NCBI GenBank assembly: GCA_036556425.1
Contig: DATBJJ010000173.1
Coordinates: 1 to 64,000, forward strand
Direction of reading: 5' to 3'
DNA length: 64,000 bases
Source: DATBJJ01 sp036556425
GTDB lineage: Bacteria > Acidobacteriota > Vicinamibacteria > Vicinamibacterales > 2-12-FULL-66-21
How positions within the stretch are numbered: position 1 is the first letter of the stretch; every line of letters begins with the position of its first letter. Under the pieces are notes generated by a model. The model was given only the letters and a program-made list of their open reading frames with translations. It was not told the DNA's origin and did not search any database. The position numbers were made by a program, and so were the translations under genes. Shown piece after piece: positions 1 through 8,184 of the stretch.

Positions 1-24
1 CCCGATTGGGTGTCCCCGCCCTAC

Positions 25-453
25 CTACTTCCCAACCAGCGGCAGCAACTCTTCGACGACGACGTCGACGATCTGCTCTTGAGTGAGGTCGGAAATCGGC
101 GTGTCCGGGTGGAGCGGACGCTCTTTCGTCATGGCGCGCCGGCCGCGGCCGACGTTCGTGCGAACCAGCACGACCGGGGGATCTTCAAGCGTATCGAGCG
201 TCAGCTCGACGAAGTCGTCGCTCGCGCCCTCTGAGGACAAGCGCACGGATCCGGCGGGCGTGAAGACGTTGAAGCGATGGCCCTCGCCGACGAGGGCCGA
301 GGCGAGCAGATTGAACGCGGGGATCGCCTGCGTGCTGAGAAACTGTTCGTACGCGCGCGACGCGGCATCCGTCCGCGCGCGGCGCTCGGCGGCATCGCGG
401 CGCGCCCGTTCGATGCCGGCGCGCACGCGACGGCGGACCTCCGGAATATCCAT
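25..453 (-). CDS. Hypothetical protein, 142 aa
   Basis: I do not recognise a family. The protein opens with a highly charged Arg/Ala/Glu helix (about residues 1-40). A compact region with alternating hydrophobic stretches (about 45-120) and an acidic C-terminus follow. There is no signal peptide, membrane segment or cysteine motif, so it is probably cytosolic. It lies 21 bp downstream of the PilT-like ATPase gene on the same strand and is probably co-transcribed with it. A role linked to that ATPase is only an inference from position. Codon use and GC match the neighbours, and the codon bias supports this frame over the overlapping antisense frames. Confidence 0.6.
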   Translation of the reverse strand: MDIPEVRRRVRAGIERARRDAAERRARTDAASRAYEQFLSTQAIPAFNLLASALVGEGHRFNVFTPAGSVRLSSEGASDDFVELTLDTLEDPPVVLVRTNVGRGRRAMTKERPLHPDTPISDLTQEQIVDVVVEELLPLVGK

Positions 454-474
454 TCCGGAGTAAGTTTACGCCAC

Positions 475-2952
475 TTACCCGAGGCGCTCGGCGAACGACG
501 TGTCGACGCCGTCGCGCTTGAGCGCGGCGACGAGCGCGGCGCGATCGAGCGCCTTCCGATACGCCTCGTCCGGGTGCACCGTGCCCTCGCGGACGTGAGC
601 CGCGAGCGATTCGGTCAACGGCACCATCCCGTGACGCCGGCCGGCGTCGAGCGCCACCGGCAGCTGGAACATCTTCCCCTCGAGCACGAGCGTCGATACG
701 CCCGGCGTGTTCAGCAGAATCTCGCGCGCCGCGATGCGGCCGCCGGTCACGCGGCGGAGCATCACTTGCGCGATCACGCCCCGGAGCGACCCCGCAAGCG
801 ACGCCCGCGCCTTCGCGCGGCGATCCGCCGGCACGACCTCGATCAGCCGCTCGAGCGCGCCGATCGTCGAGGCCGCCGGCACGGACGCGAGCACGAGCCG
901 TCCGGACTCCGCCGCCTCGAGCGCCGCGGCGACGAGCTCGCCGGACTTCAACTCCTCGATGACCATCACGTCGGGATCTTCGCGCACCGCCGCGCGCGTC
1001 AACGCCGCGGCGAGGTCCGCGTCTCCACGCGTCTCGCGCTGGCTGATGAACGAGCGCCGGCTCTCGTGCACGAATCCAATCTGCGATTCGATCGTGATCA
1101 CATGATCGCTGCGCGTGCGGTTGATCAGATCGACGAACGCGTTGAGCAGCGTCGATTTGCCGCTGGCGCGCGCGCCGGTGACGAGCACCAGGCCGTCCGG
1201 CTGCTGACAGAGGCCCTGGACTTCCGTCGTGAGCCCGAGTTGATCCGCCGAGATCGCGCGCGGCGGGAACATGCGGAACAATACCCCGGGGCCGCGATGA
1301 TCGCGGAACGTGAGGCATCGCACGCGCCCGATCTGCGGCACGTCGCACAGCCACTCGACCGGTCCGTTCTGCAGCGCGTCTCGCCGCCGCGGCGGCGCGA
1401 GCTCGAGCACGAGCCGATCGACGTCCGCCGCCGTCAGCGTCGGCTCGTTCTCGAGCGGCAGGATCTCGCCGTCGACCCGAATCATCGGCTTCGATTGCGC
1501 CACGACGTAAAGCGTGCCGGCGCCGCGGGCGACCGCGGCGCGCAGCGTGTGCATCAGCGCGGCATCCTCCGCCGGAGTGAACGGCGTCGAGATCGTCTCG
1601 GTCTTCATCGATCGCCCGAGCGGGACGACTACGGCCGGGCGCGGCTCTCCCTCGGCCTGATGCGGCGCGACTTCTTCCGGCTGGCGTGATTCATGAGTGA
1701 CATCCATGTGTATCTCCGGGGCGCTCGACGCGGCGAAAGCTGGCGTGGACGGCGGCGCTGCCGCTTCGCGATCGGCAAGCGCGTCGGTCGCGACAACCGC
1801 CGGCGAGGGGAGCTCCTCGACGATCGCACGCGGTGGCTCGAACTCGGGTGTGGCATCGATCGACGCGGGCGCGGGCTCGGCCTCGGGCGCGATCTCGATC
1901 GAATCGATCTGAACGTCTTCGACTCTAGCGGCGGACAGCGCTTCGGCGGCAGGCGCTTCGGCCGCCGCGCGAACGGCTTCGTCGGTGAAGAGCGGCGCGC
2001 CCGTGGGCATCTCGGCGGATGGCTCCGCGGGCGCGGGCTCGACGTCCGATTCGACCGGCTCTGGCATCGTCGCTGGGGGCGGGGAAAGCTCGAACCGCGG
2101 TTCGCCGGCGTCCGCGATCGGGTCGCCGTCGATCTGAACATCCTCGGCGCTCAAGCCCGAGTTGAGCAGCGCCGTCGCCGTCGCGGCCAGCATCGCGTCC
2201 ACTTCTTCTTCCGTCGGAACGTCCTGCGGCTCGTCGTCGATGATCTGAATGGCGTTCTCGGACACGGCCGCCAGTGAAACTTCTTCGCTCGATTCGCCGG
2301 GCAGCGCGACGACGATCGTGTCCGGCGTCTCGGGCTCGACGGGAATCTCCTCGCCGTTGATGGCGATATCCAGCGCGGGCTCGTCGACGGGCGCAACCGA
2401 AATAGGCTCCTCGACCGCCGCGATTGCCGCGGGCTCTTCAACGGTAACAGGCTCATCGACGAGAACGAGTTGCGGCTCGGGCTCGGGCGCTGGCGTCGGC
2501 GTCGGCGCGACATCGACCGTCTGCGCGACATCGACTGTTTGCGCGACCTCCGGCACCTGCGAGACGTCCGGCACCTGCGCGGCAATGTCCGAAGCTGGCG
2601 GCGGCACCGGCTTTCTCCGGACTTCGACCCACACGTCTTCGCCGCCGCGCGCGGCGACGACGGTGAATCGATCGAGCACGCCATCGGGCGGCAGAATCTC
2701 GTGCTCGATGGCCCCGAACTCATCGAGCGCGCGCTGCTGATCCAGCGGAAGGATCTGCGCCAGCATGCTCGACACGGCGTCGAACGTCAGCACGCGCGAC
2801 GACAGCTCCACTTGCCCCCACGCGAGAGGACCGCGGTACGCGTTCATCGCGGACGACGCGGTAATCACGTACGGCTTTTCGCCGACGTGCATCACGAGCG
2901 CGTCGCCTTCGAGGCGAACGATGGCGTCGAGCAGGGAGTCGAGCAGCTTCAC
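475..2952 (-). CDS. PilT/GspE-like ATPase with long acidic linker
   Basis: An 825-aa protein in three parts. An N-terminal unit (about 1-118) of unknown fold is followed by a disordered Pro/Ala/Glu/Val linker of about 320 residues. The C-terminal half (about 455-825) resembles the type IV pilus retraction ATPase PilT. The Walker A motif GARASGKST sits near residues 591-599. The PilT-like tail (GRIAAREILLNTPGVSTL, then a FQLP segment) is clear. Two sites are atypical. The Walker B region reads VMVIEELKS where PilT has a GEMRD-type box. The His-box position reads LASVPAAST, with no histidine. True PilT proteins are about 350 aa, so this is a much longer and possibly weakened relative. No pilin or other pilus gene is nearby. 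Regulation of pili or a signalling ATPase role are both possible. Confidence 0.75.
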   Translation of the reverse strand: MKLLDSLLDAIVRLEGDALVMHVGEKPYVITASSAMNAYRGPLAWGQVELSSRVLTFDAVSSMLAQILPLDQQRALDEFGAIEHEILPPDGVLDRFTVVAARGGEDVWVEVRRKPVPPPASDIAAQVPDVSQVPEVAQTVDVAQTVDVAPTPTPAPEPEPQLVLVDEPVTVEEPAAIAAVEEPISVAPVDEPALDIAINGEEIPVEPETPDTIVVALPGESSEEVSLAAVSENAIQIIDDEPQDVPTEEEVDAMLAATATALLNSGLSAEDVQIDGDPIADAGEPRFELSPPPATMPEPVESDVEPAPAEPSAEMPTGAPLFTDEAVRAAAEAPAAEALSAARVEDVQIDSIEIAPEAEPAPASIDATPEFEPPRAIVEELPSPAVVATDALADREAAAPPSTPAFAASSAPEIHMDVTHESRQPEEVAPHQAEGEPRPAVVVPLGRSMKTETISTPFTPAEDAALMHTLRAAVARGAGTLYVVAQSKPMIRVDGEILPLENEPTLTAADVDRLVLELAPPRRRDALQNGPVEWLCDVPQIGRVRCLTFRDHRGPGVLFRMFPPRAISADQLGLTTEVQGLCQQPDGLVLVTGARASGKSTLLNAFVDLINRTRSDHVITIESQIGFVHESRRSFISQRETRGDADLAAALTRAAVREDPDVMVIEELKSGELVAAALEAAESGRLVLASVPAASTIGALERLIEVVPADRRAKARASLAGSLRGVIAQVMLRRVTGGRIAAREILLNTPGVSTLVLEGKMFQLPVALDAGRRHGMVPLTESLAAHVREGTVHPDEAYRKALDRAALVAALKRDGVDTSFAERLG

Positions 2953-3291
2953 CGTGGTCAGTGGTCTCGGATGATAGGAGTCGTTACCTGCGCTGGGGCG
3001 CTGCGTTACGGATCGTGCCGGCTTTCATCGAGCTCGTCGGTATGACCGATGCCGGGGAGGCTGTGAGCACCAACGAAAACGCGCTAACTTGCTGAACAGT
3101 AACCCGATTCGCGGCCGCACGGTTCCTCGTTTTTCACGAATACCATGCCGGCGCGCGTTTTTCAGTGCACCGGAGCGCACTGCCGTGCAGGCTACCTCGC
3201 ACCGTTGCTCTCACTCTCAGGCGCGCGAGATGTCCAGCGAACTCTCTTTCCATGGTAGCAGAATTCGCGTCCAGCCGACGGAGGATTCGCG
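2953..3291. other. Non-coding stretch, 339 bp
   Basis: This gap lies upstream of the PilT-like gene and downstream of the UbiE-like gene, both on the minus strand. It is locally lower in GC and holds no open frame with neighbour-like codon use. A TATCAT hexamer about 25 bp upstream of the PilT-like start on the minus strand could be a -10 box, but it has no matching -35. I see no terminator-like hairpin followed by a T-run and no repeat. Confidence 0.4.
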
Positions 3292-4032
3292 CTATTTCAC
3301 GGCGCGATGGATCGCCATGAGCCCACCCAGCACGCGCGAGTGGCCGCACGACGAGAATCCCTGCTCGCGCGCGATCGCGCAAACGCCTTCCGCGCCCGGA
3401 TACCGGCGGATCGATTCCGGAATGTATCGATACGTGTCCGGATCTCCGTGCAGCACGAATCCCAGCGCCGATCCGACGAGCGTGAGATACGACAGATACA
3501 CGAATCGAACGATCGGCTGGCGCGGACGATCGAAGTCGAGCGACAGCAGCACGCCCCCCGGGCGCAGCACTCTGTGAATCTCGGCGAGCGCCGTCGCGAT
3601 CGCGGGAACGTTCCTGATCCCGTAGCCGGTCGAGACGACGTCGAATGACGCGTCCGCGAACGGCAGCGCCATCATGTCGCCGACGAGGAAGCGCGGACGC
3701 GCTCCGCCGCACGGCTTGCCGCGCGCGAGCTCCACCATGCGCGTCGTGATATCGAGGCCAACCGTCAGCGCGCCGCGCGCGGAGAGCGCGTACGCGATGT
3801 CGCCCGTGCCGCATGCGAGATCGAGCGCGCGTGTCTTCGCGTCGATCGGCGCGGTCGCGACGAGGCGCTCCTTCCATCGGCGATCACGGCCGAACGACAA
3901 CAGCACAGTGATCAAGTCGTAGCGATCCGCGATCGTCGAAAACAGGCGCCGCACGTAACGGCGCTTCGCGTCCGGCGTCTCGAAGGCGTCGGTCAAACGC
4001 GGGCGGGGGCTGGACTCGTCGTGGGTCGGCAT
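3292..4032 (-). CDS. ubiE: UbiE/MenG quinone methyltransferase
   Basis: A 246-aa class I SAM-dependent C-methyltransferase of the UbiE/COQ5/MenG family, acting late in menaquinone or ubiquinone synthesis. Seen directly: an N-terminal FSTIADRYDLITVLLSFG segment matching the family signature, SAM motif I LDLACGTGD (about residues 69-77), a GYGIRNV box equivalent to the family GLRNV motif, and the post-motif HRVLRPGGVLL strand. Length is normal for the family. An acidobacterium normally uses menaquinone, so the MenG reaction (demethylmenaquinone to menaquinone) is more likely, but the sequence alone cannot settle the substrate. The start is an ATG at 4032, 31 bp from the divergent DtxR-family start at 4064, so the two promoters must overlap. 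Confidence 0.9.
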   Translation of the reverse strand: MPTHDESSPRPRLTDAFETPDAKRRYVRRLFSTIADRYDLITVLLSFGRDRRWKERLVATAPIDAKTRALDLACGTGDIAYALSARGALTVGLDITTRMVELARGKPCGGARPRFLVGDMMALPFADASFDVVSTGYGIRNVPAIATALAEIHRVLRPGGVLLSLDFDRPRQPIVRFVYLSYLTLVGSALGFVLHGDPDTYRYIPESIRRYPGAEGVCAIAREQGFSSCGHSRVLGGLMAIHRAVK

Positions 4033-4063
4033 GACCGGGGACCGGATGATAATCTACGGCCGA

Positions 4064-4735
4064 ATGCTCGCCTCGCAGACCGTCGAGAATTACCTCAAGG
4101 CGATCTACCTCGCGCAGGCCGCGCTGCCGCGTGACGACAATCTCGTTCCAATGGGACAGCTCGCTTCGGCCCTCGGCGTCGTCCCGGGAACGGCCACGAC
4201 GATGGTGAAGGCGCTGGCGGAGTCGGGGCTCGTCAACTACGAGCCCTACATGGGGGTCCGCCTGACGCCCGCGGGCGAGAAGCTCGCCGCGCTCGTGCTG
4301 CGGCGGCACCGATTGATCGAGCAGTTCCTGGTTCAGGTCCTCGGGATGAATTGGAGCGAGGTGCACGACGAGGCGGAGCGTCTCGAGCATGCGGTGTCGG
4401 AGCGGCTGATCGATCGGATCGACGAGATGTTGGGGCGTCCGTCGGTCGATCCGCATGGCGATCCGATCCCAGGTCCCGAGGGCAAGCTCGCGAGCCAGAG
4501 CTATTCGGATCTCCTGAGCTCACCCACCAACACGCCGCTTCTCGTGACGCGGGTCACGGATCAGGATGCGAAGTTCCTGAGGTTCATCGAGGAGCGCAAC
4601 CTCAAGCCCGGTCAGAGGGTCGCAATCGTCGGCCGCGACGCCATGTCCGACAGCGTCACCGTCCGCAGCGAAACCGGCGAAGAAATCACGATCGGAACTC
4701 GCGCCGCCAGCAAAGTCCTCGTCGTCCCCGTGTGA
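4064..4735 (+). CDS. DtxR/MntR-family metal-dependent repressor
   Basis: A 223-aa metalloregulator. It has an N-terminal winged helix (about 1-65: QTVENYLKAIY, then a GVVPGTATTMVKAL recognition helix), a metal-binding dimerisation domain (about 66-140) and a C-terminal SH3/FeoA-like domain (about 150-223). The dimerisation domain carries RRHRLIEQF and VHDEAERLEH, the positions of the His, Glu and His ligands. The DtxR cysteine ligand is replaced by Glu, as in MntR, while the N-terminal Met10/Asp8 ligand position is Asn, so the metal cannot be read from sequence. I chose the ATG at 4064 because the family N-terminus begins there and ATGs at 4031 and 4046 would run into the divergent ubiE gene. 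It precedes the feo operon and is the obvious candidate to bind the palindrome at 4815-4834. Confidence 0.88.
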   Translation: MLASQTVENYLKAIYLAQAALPRDDNLVPMGQLASALGVVPGTATTMVKALAESGLVNYEPYMGVRLTPAGEKLAALVLRRHRLIEQFLVQVLGMNWSEVHDEAERLEHAVSERLIDRIDEMLGRPSVDPHGDPIPGPEGKLASQSYSDLLSSPTNTPLLVTRVTDQDAKFLRFIEERNLKPGQRVAIVGRDAMSDSVTVRSETGEEITIGTRAASKVLVVPV

Positions 4736-4736
4736 G

Positions 4737-4780
4737 TGGGGTCTGACCCCACGCCGGTCCGCGGCTGGGGTCTGACCCCA
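4737..4780. repeat. Paired GGGGTCTGACCCC palindromes
   Basis: Two identical copies of TGGGGTCTGACCCCA (4737-4751 and 4766-4780) are separated by a 14-bp spacer containing GTCCGCGGC. The block begins 2 bp after the upstream stop codon and ends 9 bp before the -35 box of the feo promoter. The same motif recurs at 21428-21470 (again paired), 33470 and, in degenerate form, 35202 and 43417. Each unit is a 13-bp imperfect palindrome, so a pair could form a cruciform or an RNA double hairpin. Confidence 0.85.
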
Positions 4781-4788
4781 GACGGGAT

Positions 4789-4834
4789 TTGACCTAGTCC
4801 CGTACTCGGCGTATAATTTTGATTAATCAAAATT
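4789..4834 (+). promoter_or_regulatory. feo promoter with overlapping DtxR-type operator
   Basis: A near-consensus sigma-70 promoter: -35 TTGACC at 4789-4794, a 17-bp spacer and -10 TATAAT at 4812-4817. A perfect 20-bp palindrome, AATTTTGATTAATCAAAATT, at 4815-4834 overlaps the end of the -10 box and the expected transcription start near 4824. The size, AT-richness and position fit a DtxR/MntR-family operator that blocks RNA polymerase. This AT-rich island is striking against the GC-rich surroundings. The start codon at 4850 follows within about 26 nt with no clear Shine-Dalgarno sequence. Confidence 0.88.
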
Positions 4835-4849
4835 TTCGATTTGATTGAG

Positions 4850-5917
4850 ATGACTGCCACCTGGCTCACGATCTTGACCGTCACCGCCCTCGCCGCGGCG
4901 GCGCTGCTGACGATTCGCAACATGCGCGGACGTCGGGTGCTGCGCCGGCGCACCGAGATCGAGGACGCGTTGAAGCACCTCTTCGATCAGCAGTACCGCG
5001 GACGCCACGGCTCGTTCGTGTCCCTCGGCGGCACGCTGCACTTGAGCGATCGAAAGATCATGCAGCTCGTCGCGCGGATGCAGCAGCAGGGATTGGTGGT
5101 CGCGCGCGGGCAGGAGTTCGAGCTCACCGCCGAAGGCGAGCGCGTGGCGCGGCAAATCGTCCGCGCCCATCGCCTTCTCGAGCGCTACTTCGCCGACGAA
5201 GCGCGGCTGCCGCTTCGCTCCGTGCACGCGGAAGCGGAGCGCCGCGAACATTCGCTCACGGCGGATCAAGTCGACGCGCTGTCGGCCTCGCTCGGCCATC
5301 CGCGGCTGGATCCGCACGGCGATCCGATTCCCGGCCGCGACGGCGAGATCGCGCCGCCGCGCGACACGCCATTGACGGCGTGGCCACCGAGCGCGTCGGG
5401 CGCGCGCGACGAGACCGAGCGCACGACCGAGTTCGGCCGCATCACGCATCTCGAGGACGAGCCTCCGCTCGCCTACGCGCAGATCCTCGCGGAAGGCCTT
5501 CGCGTCGGACAGGTCGTGCGCATTCTGGAATCGACGCCGGAGCGGATCACAATCACCGACGGAGAGCACGAGTACCGACTCGCGCCCGCGGTCGCGGCAA
5601 ACGTGTTTCTCGCGCCCGCGCCCGCGCCCGCCGCGACGGACGTCGTGACGCTCGCGGATCTCGAGCGCGGCGACGAAGCGGACGTGGTGGCGCTCGACGT
5701 GAACTGTCAGGGATTCAGCCGGCGCCGGTTGATGGATCTCGGGTTCACGCCCGGCGCGCGGCTCGCGCCGGCGCTCGATACCTTCGCGGGCGATCCGCGC
5801 GCGTATCGCGTGCGCGGCACGCTCGTCGCGCTGCGGCAGGATCAAGCCAGGCACGTGCTGGTGCGAAAAGCGTCTCGCGCGAGCCAGGACGAACTCCGGC
5901 AGGAGCACGCTCGATGA
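4850..5917 (+). CDS. Membrane-anchored DtxR-FeoA fusion regulator
   Basis: A 355-aa protein of unusual build. A single N-terminal hydrophobic segment (about 2-22, TWLTILTVTALAAAALLTI) is followed by a basic stop-transfer. A DtxR-like winged helix (about 35-95) and a DtxR dimerisation/metal domain (about 96-170, with RAHRLLERYF and VHAEAERREH) come next. A first SH3/FeoA-like unit spans about 195-250, and a clear FeoA domain (about 260-340, with the RRRLMDLGFTPGARL signature) ends the protein. It is first gene of the feo operon, so it supplies the FeoA partner of the transporter from inside a regulator. The start is the ATG at 4850; a TTG at 4841 is a weaker option. The stop overlaps the feoB G-domain start by 4 bp (ATGA). 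Whether it still binds DNA from the membrane is unknown. Confidence 0.82.
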   Translation: MTATWLTILTVTALAAAALLTIRNMRGRRVLRRRTEIEDALKHLFDQQYRGRHGSFVSLGGTLHLSDRKIMQLVARMQQQGLVVARGQEFELTAEGERVARQIVRAHRLLERYFADEARLPLRSVHAEAERREHSLTADQVDALSASLGHPRLDPHGDPIPGRDGEIAPPRDTPLTAWPPSASGARDETERTTEFGRITHLEDEPPLAYAQILAEGLRVGQVVRILESTPERITITDGEHEYRLAPAVAANVFLAPAPAPAATDVVTLADLERGDEADVVALDVNCQGFSRRRLMDLGFTPGARLAPALDTFAGDPRAYRVRGTLVALRQDQARHVLVRKASRASQDELRQEHAR

Positions 5918-6729
5918 CCGCGCACAATTGTGAAACGTGTCCCGCGCACGCGCATCTCGCGCAGATGGGGCTGAAGGTCGAGCGGTTCGATCGCGTCGTC
6001 GCGCTCGCGGGGAATCCCAACACGGGCAAGTCGACGCTGTTCAACGCGCTGACCGGGCTCAAGCAGCATACCGGCAACTGGCCCGGCAAGACCGTCTCGC
6101 GCGCGGAAGGCGGCTTCGCGTTCAACGGCTTGCGATACAAGCTCGTCGATCTGCCGGGCACGTATTCGCTGCTCTCGGCGTCGCACGACGAAGAGGTCGC
6201 CCGCGATTTTCTGCTGTTCGGCACGCCGGACTGCACGATCGTCGTCGCCGACGCGACCGCGCTCGAGCGGAATCTGAATCTCGTTCTCCAAGTGCTCGAG
6301 ATAACCGACAAGGTCGTGGTGGCGGTGAACCTGATGGATGAAGCTCGGCGCAAGGGCATCGATGTCGACGTCCGAAGCCTTGCGCGCGATCTCGGCGTTC
6401 CCGCCGTCGCCGTCGTCGCGCGCACGTCGGAGGGTGTTCACGCATTGTTGACGGCCGTCGACGGCGTGATCAGCGGCGAGATGCAGACGCGTCCGCGGCG
6501 TCCCGAAGGCACGCGCGAGTTCAACGCGGCAATCGCCGAGCTCGTTCCGCTGATCGAAGCCGCGGCGCCCGGCGTGCCGAACGCTCGATGGATCGCGATC
6601 CGTCTACTCGACGGCGACGTGCGCGTCGAACAGGCGCTCCGCGCGGGCGAGCTCGCATCGCTCGTCGCGCGGCAGCAGCGGCCCGACGATCGATTCAGCC
6701 GGAAGATTGCGCTACAGGGAGCCCAATGA
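5914..6729 (+). CDS. feoB: FeoB GTPase subunit (split, N-terminal part)
   Basis: A 271-aa soluble G protein equal to the cytosolic N-terminal part of FeoB, which drives or gates ferrous iron uptake. Seen directly: G1 GNPNTGKST (about residues 33-41), the G2 threonine in HTGNWPGKT, G3 DLPGTYSL, G4 NLMD and a G5-like ARTSEG. A helical guanine-dissociation-inhibitor-like region follows to the end. There is an N-terminal CETCPAH cysteine pair before the G domain. In most bacteria this domain is fused to the membrane permease. Here a stop codon and the next start overlap (ATGA at 6726-6729), giving two proteins. That is a genuine split, not a frameshift, since both ends are cleanly formed. Confidence 0.9.
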   Translation: MTAHNCETCPAHAHLAQMGLKVERFDRVVALAGNPNTGKSTLFNALTGLKQHTGNWPGKTVSRAEGGFAFNGLRYKLVDLPGTYSLLSASHDEEVARDFLLFGTPDCTIVVADATALERNLNLVLQVLEITDKVVVAVNLMDEARRKGIDVDVRSLARDLGVPAVAVVARTSEGVHALLTAVDGVISGEMQTRPRRPEGTREFNAAIAELVPLIEAAAPGVPNARWIAIRLLDGDVRVEQALRAGELASLVARQQRPDDRFSRKIALQGAQ

Positions 6730-8180
6730 CCACAGACGCCAACGCGCTTCCGCTGCGCGGCCTGCCTCGCGATGAGCGGGCGCCACGCACGGCACCCGAT
6801 CCCGAGGCGGCGATCCGCCGCGCGGAAGAGCTGCGCCGCGGCCTGACCGGAAACTTCCGCGACGAAGCGGTCAGCTCGATTTTCGCGGAAGCCGAACGGA
6901 TCTCGAAGCGCGTCGTGCGTCGAAGCGGCGAAGCCGGCCGCGATTGGGATCAGCGGATCGATCGGCTCGTCACTTCGCCCTTCTTCGGCCTCCCGTTGAT
7001 GCTGATCGTGCTCGCGGTCATTTTCTGGCTCACGATCGCCGGCGCGAACGTGCCCTCCGCGATGATCGCGACGGGACTCTTCTGGGTCGAGGATCGTGCC
7101 GCCGCGCTCTTCGGCGCGATGGGATCGCCCTGGTGGCTCACGGGATTCGTGTGGCACGGCGTCTTCCGCGGCCTCGCGTGGGTCATCAGCGTCATGCTGC
7201 CGCCGATGGCCATCTTCTTTCCGCTGTTCACGATTCTCGAGGACCTCGGCTATCTGCCGCGCGTCGCGTTCAACCTCGACTTCCTGTTCCGCCGCGCCGG
7301 CGCGCACGGCAAACAGGCGCTGACGATGGCGATGGGATTCGGGTGCAACGCGGCGGGCGTGATCGCGACGCGCGTGATCGATTCACCGCGCGAACGGCTC
7401 GTCGCGATCCTCACGAACAACTTCGTGCCCTGCAACGGCCGATTCCCGACCTTGATCATGTTGGCCACGATCTTCGTCGCCGCGGCGTTTCCGCCGGTCG
7501 TCGCCTCGTTGGCCGCCGCCGGCGCCGTCGTCGGCGTAGTAGTGCTCGGCGTCGGCTTCACGCTCCTGATGTCGTGGATGCTGTCGCGAACCGTGCTCAA
7601 GGGTGAGGCGTCCGCGTTCACGTTGGAGCTGCCGCCGTACCGGCGTCCCGGCGTCGCGCGCATTCTCTACACGTCGCTGATCGATCGCACGCTCTTCGTG
7701 TTGTGGCGCGCGATTCTCACGGCGGCGCCGGCGGGCGCCGTCATCTGGCTGCTTGGAAACATCTACGTCGGCGGCACGAGCCTCGCGACGCACTCGGCCA
7801 ACATCCTCGGGCCGCTCGGTACTGCGATCGGCCTCGACGGCGTGATCCTCTTGGCGTACGTCATCGCGATTCCCGCGAACGAGATCGTCGTTCCGACGAT
7901 GCTGATGGTCTATATGGGGACGGGGAGGATGACGGAGCTGGACTCGATGAGCGAGCTGCGCACGCTGCTCGTCGACCAGCACGGGTGGACGCTTTTGACC
8001 GCCGTGAACCTGATGCTGTTCTCGCTGCTCCACAACCCGTGCGCGACGACGATCCTCACGATCTACAAGGAGACGCTGAGCGCGAAATGGGCGACGCTCG
8101 GCGCGCTGATGCCGCTCGCGGTCGCGTTTCTCGTCACGTTCGCGACCGCGACGATCGCAAGGTTGCTGGGATGGGTTTGA
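6726..8180 (+). CDS. feoB: FeoB membrane permease subunit (split, C-terminal part)
   Basis: A 484-aa inner-membrane protein matching the transport half of FeoB. A hydrophilic cytosolic stretch (about 1-80) holds a coiled, charged segment that may dock with the separate G subunit. About eight or more membrane segments follow. Both FeoB Gate motifs are present: GFGCNAAGV near residue 200 and NNFVPCNGRFP near 235, each with the conserved cysteine thought to line the iron path. LHNPCATT near the C-terminus carries another conserved cysteine. It is last gene of the three-gene feo operon (regulator-FeoA, G subunit, permease), and 4 bp separate it from the convergent queD gene. Confidence 0.92.
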   Translation: MTTDANALPLRGLPRDERAPRTAPDPEAAIRRAEELRRGLTGNFRDEAVSSIFAEAERISKRVVRRSGEAGRDWDQRIDRLVTSPFFGLPLMLIVLAVIFWLTIAGANVPSAMIATGLFWVEDRAAALFGAMGSPWWLTGFVWHGVFRGLAWVISVMLPPMAIFFPLFTILEDLGYLPRVAFNLDFLFRRAGAHGKQALTMAMGFGCNAAGVIATRVIDSPRERLVAILTNNFVPCNGRFPTLIMLATIFVAAAFPPVVASLAAAGAVVGVVVLGVGFTLLMSWMLSRTVLKGEASAFTLELPPYRRPGVARILYTSLIDRTLFVLWRAILTAAPAGAVIWLLGNIYVGGTSLATHSANILGPLGTAIGLDGVILLAYVIAIPANEIVVPTMLMVYMGTGRMTELDSMSELRTLLVDQHGWTLLTAVNLMLFSLLHNPCATTILTIYKETLSAKWATLGALMPLAVAFLVTFATATIARLLGWV

Positions 8181-8184
8181 CCGT

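Noticed and set aside
1..15. 15-bp exact match CCCGATTGGGTGTCC at the window start and at 23378-23392
   Set aside because: One or two such 15-bp matches are expected by chance in 64 kb, and there is no shared context.
185..1354. Long antisense open frame opposite the PilT-like ATPase gene
   Set aside because: It is a high-GC shadow: Arg-rich product, no family features, and the sense frame has a clear domain. Many similar shadow frames across the window were dropped for the same reason.
4841..4849. TTG at 4841 as the start of the DtxR-FeoA fusion
   Set aside because: The ATG at 4850 is a better codon and begins the membrane segment directly; the TTG adds three residues without a ribosome-binding site.
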